Below, one piece after another: positions 11,258 to 21,131 of a stretch of 64,000 nucleotides of DNA (the stretch's first letter is position 1; each line of letters begins with the position of its first letter). The stretch is from Arthrinium phaeospermum (lineage: Eukaryota; Ascomycota; Sordariomycetes; Amphisphaeriales; Apiosporaceae), in the NCBI GenBank assembly GCA_006503535.1, contig QYRS01000004.1, positions 2,108,001 to 2,172,000 of the forward strand. Reading direction: 5' to 3'. The notes beneath the pieces are model-generated. The model saw only the letters and a list, made by a program, of their open reading frames with translations. It was not told where the DNA came from and did no database searches. The position numbers were made by a program, and so were the translations under genes.

Positions 11258-14200
11258 ATGTACTGATGTGTACTATGTATTATAGGGGGTTGTGCCATTC
11301 GCTTGTCGTTCTACGACAGGGATTCTTCGATATGGAGGCGGCAGGCAACCCCGTGGTGGTTGATAATTAGGTATGGATGGCGTTCGCGAAACTTGTATAC
11401 CCCGAGGAAGGGAGCACACGTGGGTGATTGGCTCAATACGGTCAAGGTTTTATTTTATATCCGAGGATGGTCTTCGGCAAACATACACGGGCGGCCAAGG
11501 GAATTTGTCAAGGTGGTGTGTTTCATTCTTTGCTGTACTTCTCTATCAGACTTCAAAAAAATGTGCGGTTCGTAAACGACAGTGTCAATTTCATTCTCGC
11601 TGGCCCAAAAGTGCAATCATTCACGAAGTGGCGATTGTTTGGTATGTTGTGAATTCAACCTATGTACAGCGGCGGCGTTACATTTCGGTACAGGGGAACC
11701 GAAGGCCAGGCCCGGCCAGGCTCCCTTGGTCCTTGGGGTCGAGAATGCGGGGGCGGGACAAAACCTGGGCAGGCAACTTCGCTTACATCCATCTTGTTGC
11801 GTGATACTACAGCCGCTTTGAAAGACGGCAGGCCTACAGATAGCCAGAGCGGCCGATGTATGACCGAACGGTGGACGGCGGACCAGTCCGTACGCAGAGC
11901 CGCAACAGTCTCAGCCCATGCCCGACTCAGGAAGCAACAGAAGGCAAGAAAAGCAGCACAGTCCGCACTTATGCACCTGACCAGTTCTGGGCCTGCCGGT
12001 CTTGTCGTGTTTGGTTGAGAGGTCAAGGGGGATGGATATCAACTCTGATGAGCTGAGGTTGGCATGGCTAATTATTCCATCGAGATCGGCCACCACAACA
12101 GTCGGCAGTACTATTTCCAAGCAACTTGCAATAATGCACGAGAAACAATATAGTGCTGTTTGCCTGCCAGCACAGTGGCTCTACTCTGTCCCAAGTATCT
12201 ACCTAGCAGAAGGCTCGAATCGATAGAAATACAGGTTGCCCGCCGTGATGCCGAAGTCGCATTTTGTACCACAGTCGCTTCCATGCAGAAGCGTGCACAC
12301 AGACAGGTTGCATACATAGGTGCGTGAAACGTCCACTCCCACCTCCTCTACGTGCGTCGAGGGGTATGTATGTACCAGAAGACCTGGGCTCCATGCTGAT
12401 GCATTTCATTGTCATTGATTGATATATCCCAAATATACACATTGGTATTGCCAGCCACTGAGCTACTGGAGCATCCTTGCACCCACAGCTTTGAATAAGC
12501 CGAAGCTCGCGTGTACATGCTGTTTATAGTCAAGCACCTACGGATACATAATAGGCAAGTCCCGGGGCTGAGACCAACATTACTCCATGCCACTCAGCAG
12601 AGTGAAGATGGAGTCCCGCAACCCGACTGACCCCGCGGGATTTGTACTAATATGCTGTGTATAGTCAGGCTCATGCGGTGCAAGGAGACACACGAGTGGA
12701 TGAGGAGAAGGGGGGATGGCCTTGGATGGTCTGGGATGGGGGAGCAATAGAAAAGGGATTTATGACTAGAAATGCAGACTTGATGTATGCAGGTGGATGA
12801 GGGTTCTGCATGGCTTGGCTGGTAAAACAAGAACAGACTACCCATGCCGGCATGATGCCGTGTCACACGGGGTTGGAGAATGCGCGGCCATGAGTTCATC
12901 AGCTGGCCTGCAGCAACTTGACTCTTGACATAATGGACCCGACATGGAAGCAATCACGACGCGAGATACATACGTCTAGGGGGGGGGTGCTTGCGGGTTT
13001 GCGGGTTAGGGCGGGCACGCGGGGTTGTGGTGTGGTTGCTCCTACAGTACCCCAAGCCCCCCCCCGGTTCTGCCCCCCAGATCTCGAGCCTAACTGCCTA
13101 GGCTTCCCGCTACAGGTGCCAATTAACCTTAGTGGGTTGCACAACCTCGCTCTTCTGCCCCTGTTTGCGCAAATCTCCTTCGATGTTGTTACACCTGCAT
13201 TCAACAAGATGTCGATATAGCACCCTCAGAGATATAGTACTGTTCCATCCAGACGTCCGCTCTGCATTCACCGGCTTTCCTGTCATTTGTGCGCTTAGTT
13301 GCAGCATATACGACACGTAATTGGTGCCCCGTACGGGGAGCTTCATTGGGGGGAACGCCAGAAATAATCCCCCCCATACTGAATGTTACACCACGACTTG
13401 CCTTGTCTTGGCAGCCTCAGACCTCCTTCGTCCCCGGATTGCCCTTTTCGGCAACCCGCCCGCCACCTGGGATCTCCCACCTCCTCTTTCCTCATCTATG
13501 GATCTGCCTTCATCGCTCTGATGCGTCTGTGACCTCAATAGTCTTGATTGTGGACACATTTTTCGAGCAGGCCAGAACCAAAGAGGAGCGAATGGATCTA
13601 TGTGTGTCAGTTATCACGTTACGTCAAGACCAGACCGGCTTCATACCGAGTACGCCCGTTTTGTGTTTCCGCTGCAGTGCCAGACTGGGTCGAGTTATCG
13701 AGGCGAGTCCCACTCGTTTCCCCCAAGCTCGGTAGATACATGTATCCAACCTCCAAGCACCGCCCCTCATTCGCGGCCACCGGAGCTCTAGTCCGGCCCA
13801 GAGTTTCCCGTCTACCTATACAATTTTACAGCAACAGAGAAAGAGGGCACGCCAACATGGGGGGGAAAGGAGCGAGCTGGCCTTGGGATCCAAGGTAGAG
13901 GGGGCCTGTCGCTCCTCTTGGTCACAATGGCTTTGCTTGGCGGCTCTAAGAAGGGTCGTCCCCCCATCTGGAGAGCTTGCTTTTCGGGACCAGGGTCAAG
14001 GGAGGAAAAGAGAGCCTGCGGGCTTATATATGAATGGGCACAGGGTAGATCGGGAAACTCCTCGGGCCCCCGTCGACCGGACTAGATGTTTATGCCCCAT
14101 CTTCCCCCCGGAGTCTCACGACACGATCATCGTGGGGCACTTCTTCATGCCCCTTGTCGGTCACGCTGCTGCGTCTGGCTCTGTATGCACTGTCTGATCT

Positions 14201-14387
14201 CAACTGCGCTACTGCCCCCAAGGGTATCCGATCTAGTGCAAAGTATAAAAGCCGATGCCTCTTGGATACTTGACTTTCTCCTCGTCCTTCCCTCACTTGA
14301 TCACAGGAACTCTTGCTTGATATATACCGACGGCTGAAAAGAAAGAGGAAGGCACTACTGCATCTTATATACATAACTACTTTTACC
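11258..14387. other. Long gene-free interval
   Basis: About 3.1 kb without a recognisable coding sequence. The open frames here (up to about 155 codons, both strands) show no domains, no conserved blocks and no consistent splice structure. A G-run (from about 12977) is followed within about 100 bp by long C-runs (to about 13080). The last 150 bp hold the promoter of the downstream SDR gene. Confidence 0.5.
14244..14250 (+). promoter_or_regulatory. TATA box of the SDR gene
   Basis: TATAAAA lies 138 bp before the ATG at 14388 in a pyrimidine-poor stretch and is followed by a CT-rich segment (TTGACTTTCTCCTCGTCC region). The position is compatible with a TATA element of a regulated gene. It is not proven. 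Confidence 0.45.
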
Positions 14388-15579
14388 ATGTCAGGGGTCG
14401 TACCTAGGTTATACCGCCATGCTCTCCCAGCTGGGAGGCTAAGCTGTGCTTCAACAGTGCGGGCGCCGCTATCCCATCTCATGCCTAGGGTCTCTATGAC
14501 AGCCCTTACAAGCAACATGGCCGTGGCGACACAGTTTTCCAAGACGTTCCACAGCACACCAGCGCCTCAAACGGTGGACCCCATCAAGCACAGTCCAAAG
14601 GCGCTGCTGCCCGAGTTCAGCCTGAAAGACAAAGTTATAATCGTCTCGGGCGGTGCCCAGGGACTTGGGTTGGTTCAAACCGAAGCTCTCTTGGAGGCCG
14701 GCGCAAAAGGTAGGAGCCAACCCTTTGTTTTGCTTTTCTTCTTGGGTTACACATGGACCTCGTGACCAAGGCTAACTTTACCCTCCCTCCGCCCCTAGTT
14801 CACGTCTTCGACCGACAAGCGCCGCCACCGGCAGGCAGCAAGTACGACGCCGTGGCTAAGCGTGCCGTTGGGGAGCTCGAGACCACGTTGACTTACCACC
14901 AGATCGATGTGCGGCTCGGCGCTGGGGACATCAACAGAGTCACACAAGAAATCGCAGACGAGCATGGGCGCATCGATGGCCTCATCGCCGCTGCCGGTAT
15001 CCAGCAGGAGACCCCGGCGCTCGAGTACACGGCCGAGGACTCGGATCGCATGCTGGCCATCAACATAACGGGCGTGCTGATGACGGCCCAGGCCGTGGCC
15101 CGCCAGATGGTACGGCTCAAGCAGGAAGGCAGTTTGGTGTTTATCGCGAGTATGAGCGGTACTGTCGCGAACCGGGGACTGATATGCCCGTAAGGAATCC
15201 CCCACCTATCTCCAATCCTTTCCCCTGGAATACCTCTTCCATCATTGCGAGGTTTGCCGCTTACAATATCAATGATAATAGCGTATACAACGCCTCAAAG
15301 GCGGGAGTAATCCAGCTCGGCCGCAACCTCGCTTCCGAGTGGGGCCAGCACGGCATCAGGGTCAACACCATTTCACCCGGCTACATCGTAACAGACATGG
15401 TCAAGGCGCTTTTCGAGAAGTTCCCTGAGCGCGAGGTGGAGTGGCCCAAGCAGAACATGCTTAACAAGCTCAGCAAGCCCGAGGACTACCGCGGCGCCGC
15501 CGTCTTCCTTCTCAGTGACGCCAGCCGCTTCATGACTGGCGCTGACCTGAGGATAGACGGCGGACACGCCGCCTGGTAA
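14388..15579 (+). CDS. Short-chain dehydrogenase/reductase, polyol dehydrogenase-like, with N-terminal extension
   Basis: Three exons (14388-14709, 14799-15189, 15282-15579), 336 aa. The Rossmann motif GGAQGLG lies at about 88-94, the NAG-like block is AAAGIQ, and the active-site YNASK (Tyr about 240, Lys about 244) is formed across the second splice. The next block RVNTISPGYI is typical of classical SDRs. The body resembles fungal D-arabinitol and sorbose-reductase-like enzymes; the substrate is inference. The first 60 residues are rich in Arg, Ser and Ala with few acids and look like a mitochondrial presequence; internal ATGs at 14484 or 14517 would remove most of it. The gene has a TATA box and a 3-kb empty upstream region, which suggests regulated expression. 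Confidence 0.88.
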
Positions 15580-15970
15580 GCGAGCGAAGTGATGTGAGGA
15601 TTGTTTAGGGGTGCCTCCTTTTTCGGTTGTCGTTGGGAGTTTGGGAGTGTATTCCCAGGTGTTCACGAAGAGAATGACAAATGATTGAAAGGGAGCTTGG
15701 TATCCAAAACTTCGGTGCGGCAATCTGCTGATGACTCGGAATGAACCAATTTACTTCCTTCTGGACAGGGCCGCAAGCTTGGACGGATGTTTGATATGTC
15801 CATGAACCTGAACTTACTTAGTTGTACACGATTAAAGCATTCTTTGTACCTTCCAATCGGTTGATCAAGGCCTTTCTTGATATTTTATTATTTGAACTTT
15901 TTACTTTTTGTATTTTTATCGTGTTCACGAGGCATATACCAATGTCAAGTGGTATTCCTTTCTTTTCTTC
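15580..15970. other. Convergent 3' intergenic region
   Basis: About 390 bp between two genes that end toward each other. It should hold both 3' UTRs. AT-rich toward its right side. No gene seen. Confidence 0.5.
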
Positions 15971-16650
15971 TTATAATGACAACGGCGCAATCACGCCAGG
16001 CGGCCCGACTCTTGCGACCACGCCGCCCTTGAGTCGTAGGCGCTTCTCGATGTCTGGTGCTGCGAAACCACGGTCCCGCATCATGAGGATCTGCCGCAGC
16101 ACGCCCACGTCCACGTACTCCCTGCCCGCCGACGGGTTCTGCGACTGGACATCGACCGATTCCTGGATTCGCCGCCGTGCATCGAGCGCATTCAGCGTCG
16201 TGTTCTGCTGCGACGGCGCCCTGTTGTGGTTGGCGGTGTCGGGCGACGAGGAGCCCGCGATCGGAGAGGCGGTCGAGGAGTTGGACATGGTCGGGTTCGG
16301 CGTCGCGATGCCCATCTGGCGGAGGCGCTGGGAGAAGGCGGCGTCGGTGATCGGGTTCGGATCCATGGCGTCTTGTTTGATGGCTGTAGGTAGAACCGAG
16401 CGTTAGCGAATGCCGATACGACACGGCACTGGAATCAAAAGAGAGGAGGCTCACCGTCGTTCTTGTTCAGGGACGCTTTCGGCGCGACGGCGCGGCGATC
16501 GCTGCTGGCCTGGCCTGCTGCTGTGGGATTCCGCGGGGCTTCTGCGGCCGCCGGGCGGCTGAATGAGGTCGGCGGCGGCGCGGTCCCCGGTGCGCGGGAG
16601 GGGAACTTTCGCGTCGCGGCTTGGACGGGTTTGGAGGCTTTCGAGCCCAT
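15971..16650 (-). CDS. Small conserved-looking protein with N-myristoylation motif and helix-turn-helix-like C-terminus
   Basis: Two exons on the minus strand (16650-16455, 16383-15971; 71-bp intron), 202 aa; I do not recognise a named family. The N-terminus MGSKASKP fits the N-myristoyltransferase consensus (Gly2, Ser6, Lys7). A disordered region rich in Pro, Ala and Ser follows. The block DAMDPNPITDAAFSQRLRQ starts the second half, and the C-terminal 50 residues (from VDVGVLRQILMMRDRG) look like a short helix-turn-helix fold. The start is set by the myristoylation motif; the frame opens 14 codons further upstream (MPQLETN) but that would destroy it. A membrane-attached small regulatory protein is inference. 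Confidence 0.72.
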
Positions 16651-17070
16651 TTTGCAGAGATTAATTGAATTGGTCTCTAATTGGGGCACCGCCAGGTTGA
16701 GAGGGCTTTACGGGCGAAAAGTATAGGGAACTATGTACATGTATGAATGTTCCATGACGTTTTCCGCTGCTGGATGCAAAAGTTGGAGCTTGGGCCATTC
16801 AACTGCGCTATACTTGACCCGTCAGGACGGAATTAGGCCGCTGTAGCTTTAGGTACATAACCTATGTGCTTACACCTGTGGTGAGACGATACTCTTTGAT
16901 TTGCTGCAAGATAAGAATTTCCTGGTAAATAAAAGATATGTAAATTTCACGCGGGAAACAGTCCGTATTTGAATGTAAATTTGATTTCATGTTATCGCTA
17001 TCATCGCTATCATTTGTGCTTTTTAATTATCCCAGCCTGTTGTTATACCATCGAGTAGGGGGGACTCCTT
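16651..17070. other. Intergenic region
   Basis: About 420 bp between the myristoylation-motif gene start and the end of the aldehyde dehydrogenase gene, both on the minus strand. It is AT-rich, with a short ATCGCTATC duplication near 16993-17012. No gene seen. Confidence 0.5.
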
Positions 17071-18498
17071 CTACGACCTCCAAGTGATGACCTTGGCCTT
17101 TGTCCACTCGTCGAGACCGAGAGTGGTGTTGAAACGTCCGTAGCCCGAGTTCTTGCCGCCACCGTGGGGCAGGTTGGCCTCGTCGTGGACGGACATGTTG
17201 TTGATGTGAACGCCGCCGGTCTCGATGCCCTTGGCCATGCGGAGAGCGGTCCGCAGGTCCTCGGTGAAGATGGAGGCAGCCAGGCCGTACTCGGTGTCGT
17301 TGGCGATGCGCAGGGCCTCCTCCTCCGACTCGATCTCGATCAGACTCACCGAGGGGCCGAACGACTCGGTCTGGTAGATGTCCATCTCGGGCGTGACCTT
17401 GCTGATGACGACGGGGCGGAGGCGGGTCGCCGAGGTCTCGGTGGCGTTGAAGTCGCCGACGAGCACGTTGGCGCCCTTGCTGACGGCGTTGTCCAGCAGC
17501 TTCTTGACCTTCTCGACGGCGGTGCTGTTGATGAGCACCGGCGCGTCCTCCTTGGCCGGGAACATGACCTCGATCATGTTGGCCAGCTTCTTCTGGAACT
17601 CGGCGCTGACCTTCTTGTGCACCAGGATGCGCTCCGTGCTCATGCAGATCTGGCCCGAGAACAGGAAGGCGCCGAGGGCGCACTGCTCGGCGGCCAGGTC
17701 CAGGTTGGCGTCCTCCCAGACGATGGCGGGGGCCTTGCCGCCCAGCTCGAGCACGACGGGCTTGAGGTTCTCGCCGCAGAGGCGGCCGATGATGCGGCCG
17801 ACCGCGGTGCTGCCTGTGAAGTTGACCTTGCGGACGGCCGGGTCCTTGATCAGGGAGCTGGTGACCTCGGCGGCCTGGGCGGGGGAGGTGGACAGGAAGT
17901 TGAGGACACCGTCAGGGACGCCAGCCTCCTGGAAGCAGCTGGTGATGGCCCAGAAGACGGCCGGGGAAAGCTCCGAGCCCTTGAAGACGACAGTGTTGCC
18001 GGCAGCCATGGGCTGGAGGACGGAGCGCACTCCGAGAATGTAGGGGGCGTTCCAGGGCGCGATGGCAAAGACGACACCGAAGGGCTCCTTGAGGACCATG
18101 CCGCCCAGGGTGGGGTCGGCGAGGGAGGGGACGGCACCGCTGAGGGAGCTGATGCGGCCGGCGATATCCTTGATCTGGTCGATGGCACCGTCGATGTTCA
18201 AGTCGGCCCAGGCCTGCGCGGCGCCGGTGGCGTCGATGAGGTAGCCGGCCAGCTCGTCGCGCCGCCTCTCCATGATCTCGGCCGTCTTGAGCATGTAGTC
18301 CCGGCGCTTGGAGACGGTGATGTCGCGCCACGCGGGCAGGGCCCGGCTGGCCGCCTCGACGGCCGCCTTGGCGTCCTCCTTGGTGGCGACGCCGCACTTG
18401 TGGAGCAGCTTGCCCGTGGCGGGCGAGACGACGTCGAAGGTGGCCGAGGGCCGGACCTCCTTGCCGTCGATGATGAAGGGTACCACGTAGTCGGCCAT
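17071..18498 (-). CDS. NAD(P)-dependent aldehyde dehydrogenase, salicylaldehyde/vanillin dehydrogenase-like
   Basis: Single exon on the minus strand, 475 aa, the usual length of the family. The ALDH fold is complete: IAPWNAP (Asn about 150), the cofactor-binding VFKGSE (Lys about 173), NFTGSTAVG, the general base in LELGGKAP (Glu about 251) and the nucleophile in SGQICMST (Cys about 285), then ESFGPSVS. The enzyme oxidises an aldehyde to an acid in the cytosol. Overall it looks like fungal salicylaldehyde dehydrogenase-like ALDHs used on aromatic aldehydes, but substrate assignment is inference. High GC at third positions leaves a long open frame on the opposite strand, which is not a gene. 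It lies between two SDR genes and near an FAD oxidase. Confidence 0.93.
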   Translation of the reverse strand: MADYVVPFIIDGKEVRPSATFDVVSPATGKLLHKCGVATKEDAKAAVEAASRALPAWRDITVSKRRDYMLKTAEIMERRRDELAGYLIDATGAAQAWADLNIDGAIDQIKDIAGRISSLSGAVPSLADPTLGGMVLKEPFGVVFAIAPWNAPYILGVRSVLQPMAAGNTVVFKGSELSPAVFWAITSCFQEAGVPDGVLNFLSTSPAQAAEVTSSLIKDPAVRKVNFTGSTAVGRIIGRLCGENLKPVVLELGGKAPAIVWEDANLDLAAEQCALGAFLFSGQICMSTERILVHKKVSAEFQKKLANMIEVMFPAKEDAPVLINSTAVEKVKKLLDNAVSKGANVLVGDFNATETSATRLRPVVISKVTPEMDIYQTESFGPSVSLIEIESEEEALRIANDTEYGLAASIFTEDLRTALRMAKGIETGGVHINNMSVHDEANLPHGGGKNSGYGRFNTTLGLDEWTKAKVITWRS

Positions 18499-20302
18499 GG
18501 CTGCTGTGTTTTGTGTGTGGAAGGCGTTATACTCTTTCGGTGGTCTTGGGTATTTCTTCGTCTGAAAACGAGATGGGGTTTGGGATGAGGAGAGGGTATA
18601 GAGGTAGAAGATGACTAAAGTATGCTTGGTATGAGTTTATAATAGCAAAAAAAGAAAGTTTGGCGAGCGGTGCTTATTCATACTTATATGCACGCCTCCG
18701 CATACCACTTACCGTACAGACGCCCAAAGCCTGTCCTTTCCTTCCAAGCTTCCTACCCATCGAGACGGAGCCGGAGGGGTGGTGGTTGGCTAGTCGTACA
18801 ATTCATCTGCACTATCTCGAGCTCTATACCCCACTTGGGGTTCGTGAAACCCCCGACCCTTCAGCTCTGCTCCATTTCTTTCCCCTCCCGCCCGCCAACC
18901 GCTCAATTGCACCCTGTCCGGATCTACGCAATATCGCTTTCATGCCACCTATATCATATGGCAAATGGGGAGATGGGTCGTCGTTGTACCATGAACGCTG
19001 TGGCAGTGCCACCAATCTGATTCCAAATCTCGCCGGGAGCCGTCTTCCGCACCCCCTCAGATCCCATTTTGTGAGACACGGCGATAGGGCACGCATCAAC
19101 CAAACATAAACATATCCATACGAATCGACCCGTCTCGGGGTTCGGTCAAGCTGGGGGTGGAGTGCCGGAGGGTTTCATTAAAGATTAAAGAGGGCTCAGG
19201 GACGTTATTGCAGTCTGTAGTTCGGTTATCGAGGACCCAACGCCATGGCCCCAAGATCCCAGCAGGGCAGGATCGCTGGGTAGAATGGGTAGGGCTCCAC
19301 GCTCGGCGACTCTAATCGGCATTTTGGCCCAGAAGCAGGCAGGTAGCAAAGGCCGGAAGGGGAAGGCAAGGCGAGGAAAGATCCCAAAAAGCCACGGTCT
19401 TGTCAATGTGTCACACCTGCAGCGCGTTGTCAGTCATCGATCAGTCAGGAAGAGAGAGACAATCCGGCAAGCATGAGTCGGGGCTAGAGTGCGACTTACC
19501 TGCAACAGACTACTTGTAGTATGTACGTACAGGGCAGCTAGCAGAACGCCACCCCGTTTTGCCCGCCCCGCTGCCTAGAAGCTGCCCGTTGTTGGGATGG
19601 TTCTTCCCTCGTCGCGCGCGCCTTCCCTTTTCGAAGCGCTTCGTTGTCCAAAAGCTGGGCAGTTACAGACACAGATAGTCCCGTTTGCGTCGGCCCGATG
19701 GACACGGGATTGGCCTTCCCAGGTCAGCAGTTACCTAGCTTTTTTGGGCCTACCTGAGAAACTGACAACGATGCCCTACCCCGCCGATAGTTTAATGCGA
19801 GCGTCGTTTAAAATGCACTACTGCACCAAGGGTAAGGCAAGGCAAGGAAGGAGGGAGAAAGAAAAAAAAAAAAAATGAGGGAGGGAGGGGTTCCTCGGTC
19901 TCGACCACTGAACGCATAGTAGTAACGCCTCCTTGAAATACTTGGCGTCAATGAGGAGAAGGCAAGAAACTGCCCACTTCCCTTCGTTAACCTGATAGTT
20001 ACGACACATGAGCCCATGCAATACCCTCATCATGGTTTGGAATATGTAATGCAGCTTATCCTACTGTCTGGTTCCATGTTGCATGTGATTGCAGGTTTCA
20101 ATGCTTACCAAAGTCCCAAAGAGGCACTGTGCATCTCAACAGGTCCTGGAAACCCAGGCAGTAACCCAGGAAACCCCATCCTGAGGTGGGTTCTGGCTAA
20201 CAGCCCTATACGTAACAGGTTACAATCGTTCTACGGAGCATGCTAGTCGGGAGCCGATCCCCCCTTCGCCGGGTGTAATATCCGGAAGCGCTGTTGGCTC
20301 TA
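18499..20302. other. Gene-free interval upstream of the aldehyde dehydrogenase
   Basis: About 1.8 kb including the aldehyde dehydrogenase promoter. It has several short frames without domains, a poly-A run (about 19861-19875) and imperfect inverted GGGTT/AACCC blocks near 20148-20200. No gene seen. Confidence 0.5.
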
Positions 20303-20839
20303 TCAGCCCAACCCATCGCCTTCGGACAGGCTACTCTCTGTAGGACAAGCGCATTTCTTGACCGCTCGCCTACTGCCTACTGCTAGGTAGCCGACGGAGA
20401 ATAGATCTAGAAGGGCAACGTTTTTTGTGCTGAGATGCTCTAGATGGGATCTAGAATGCCAAATTACGAACGGAGGCTCCGTGAGTGGGCATTTTACAAG
20501 GAGGATTGGCTCGGGTAAGTACGCAAAGAGAGCGGATCCCGTAAGCTGCTTACTAGGCAGCTCAACAACAACACCTTGACCGGTGCGCTTGCTTCCGCAG
20601 GAGGAAGAAGAGGCGAGATATTCGAGGGAGGCGTTCTTGAAGCTGATGCGGTCATTGATAGTCTGGCCATGCCGTCTCGCGCAAAATAGAAGTTGCGTTC
20701 CGAAGAGCCGCACAACGAGAGGGAGCTGCTCGGGTAATGCTGATCTGTCCGTCAGCATTGCATGGCATACGGTATCGTTACTGCTTACGCTATCCACATA
20801 TTGCCACATAGCCAGTGACCGTACGTCTTCTCGTGGCAT
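20303..20839 (-). CDS. Doubtful ORF of unknown function
   Basis: A 178-codon minus-strand frame from ATG at 20839. I do not recognise the protein. In its favour: the middle part (about residues 40-90, including NDRISFKNASLEYLAS) has a moderately GC-rich third position, and introns could be drawn, for example one ending at a CTGAC/GACAG site near 20749. Against it: no domain, no signal peptide, and no firm splice model. It sits between the aldehyde dehydrogenase and the FAD oxidase, so if real it would belong to that stretch. Confidence 0.25.
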   Translation of the reverse strand: MPREDVRSLAMWQYVDSVSSNDTVCHAMLTDRSALPEQLPLVVRLFGTQLLFCARRHGQTINDRISFKNASLEYLASSSSCGSKRTGQGVVVELPSKQLTGSALFAYLPEPILLVKCPLTEPPFVIWHSRSHLEHLSTKNVALLDLFSVGYLAVGSRRAVKKCACPTESSLSEGDGLG

Positions 20840-21131
20840 AATACCTAATAAGGAAACTGGACAGCTCGATGAACCACATTCGTGTTTCCATAGGTAGGGT
20901 AGATAGCATTGAGGATCTTGATCCTAGCCAGGCGATATGGCGTTCGACCATCAAATATAGGCGCTGCGGCTTCTATATCATGGCTGAAGGAAAAGAAAAA
21001 GCATACTGCATACCATAATTGTATGAAGCTTTTGAAGCATTCCCTGCCAGCATATTGCTTCCAAATCCGTACGAACTAAGCGGCTGATTAAAACGAGAGC
21101 AATCGGTATACTTGTCACATCCAGAGAACAC

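Noticed and set aside
17164..18588. 474-codon open frame on the + strand across the aldehyde dehydrogenase
   Set aside because: It is the antisense of a GC-rich, strongly biased coding sequence; its product is low-complexity Gly/Leu/Asp sequence without domains. The minus-strand aldehyde dehydrogenase is complete and conserved.
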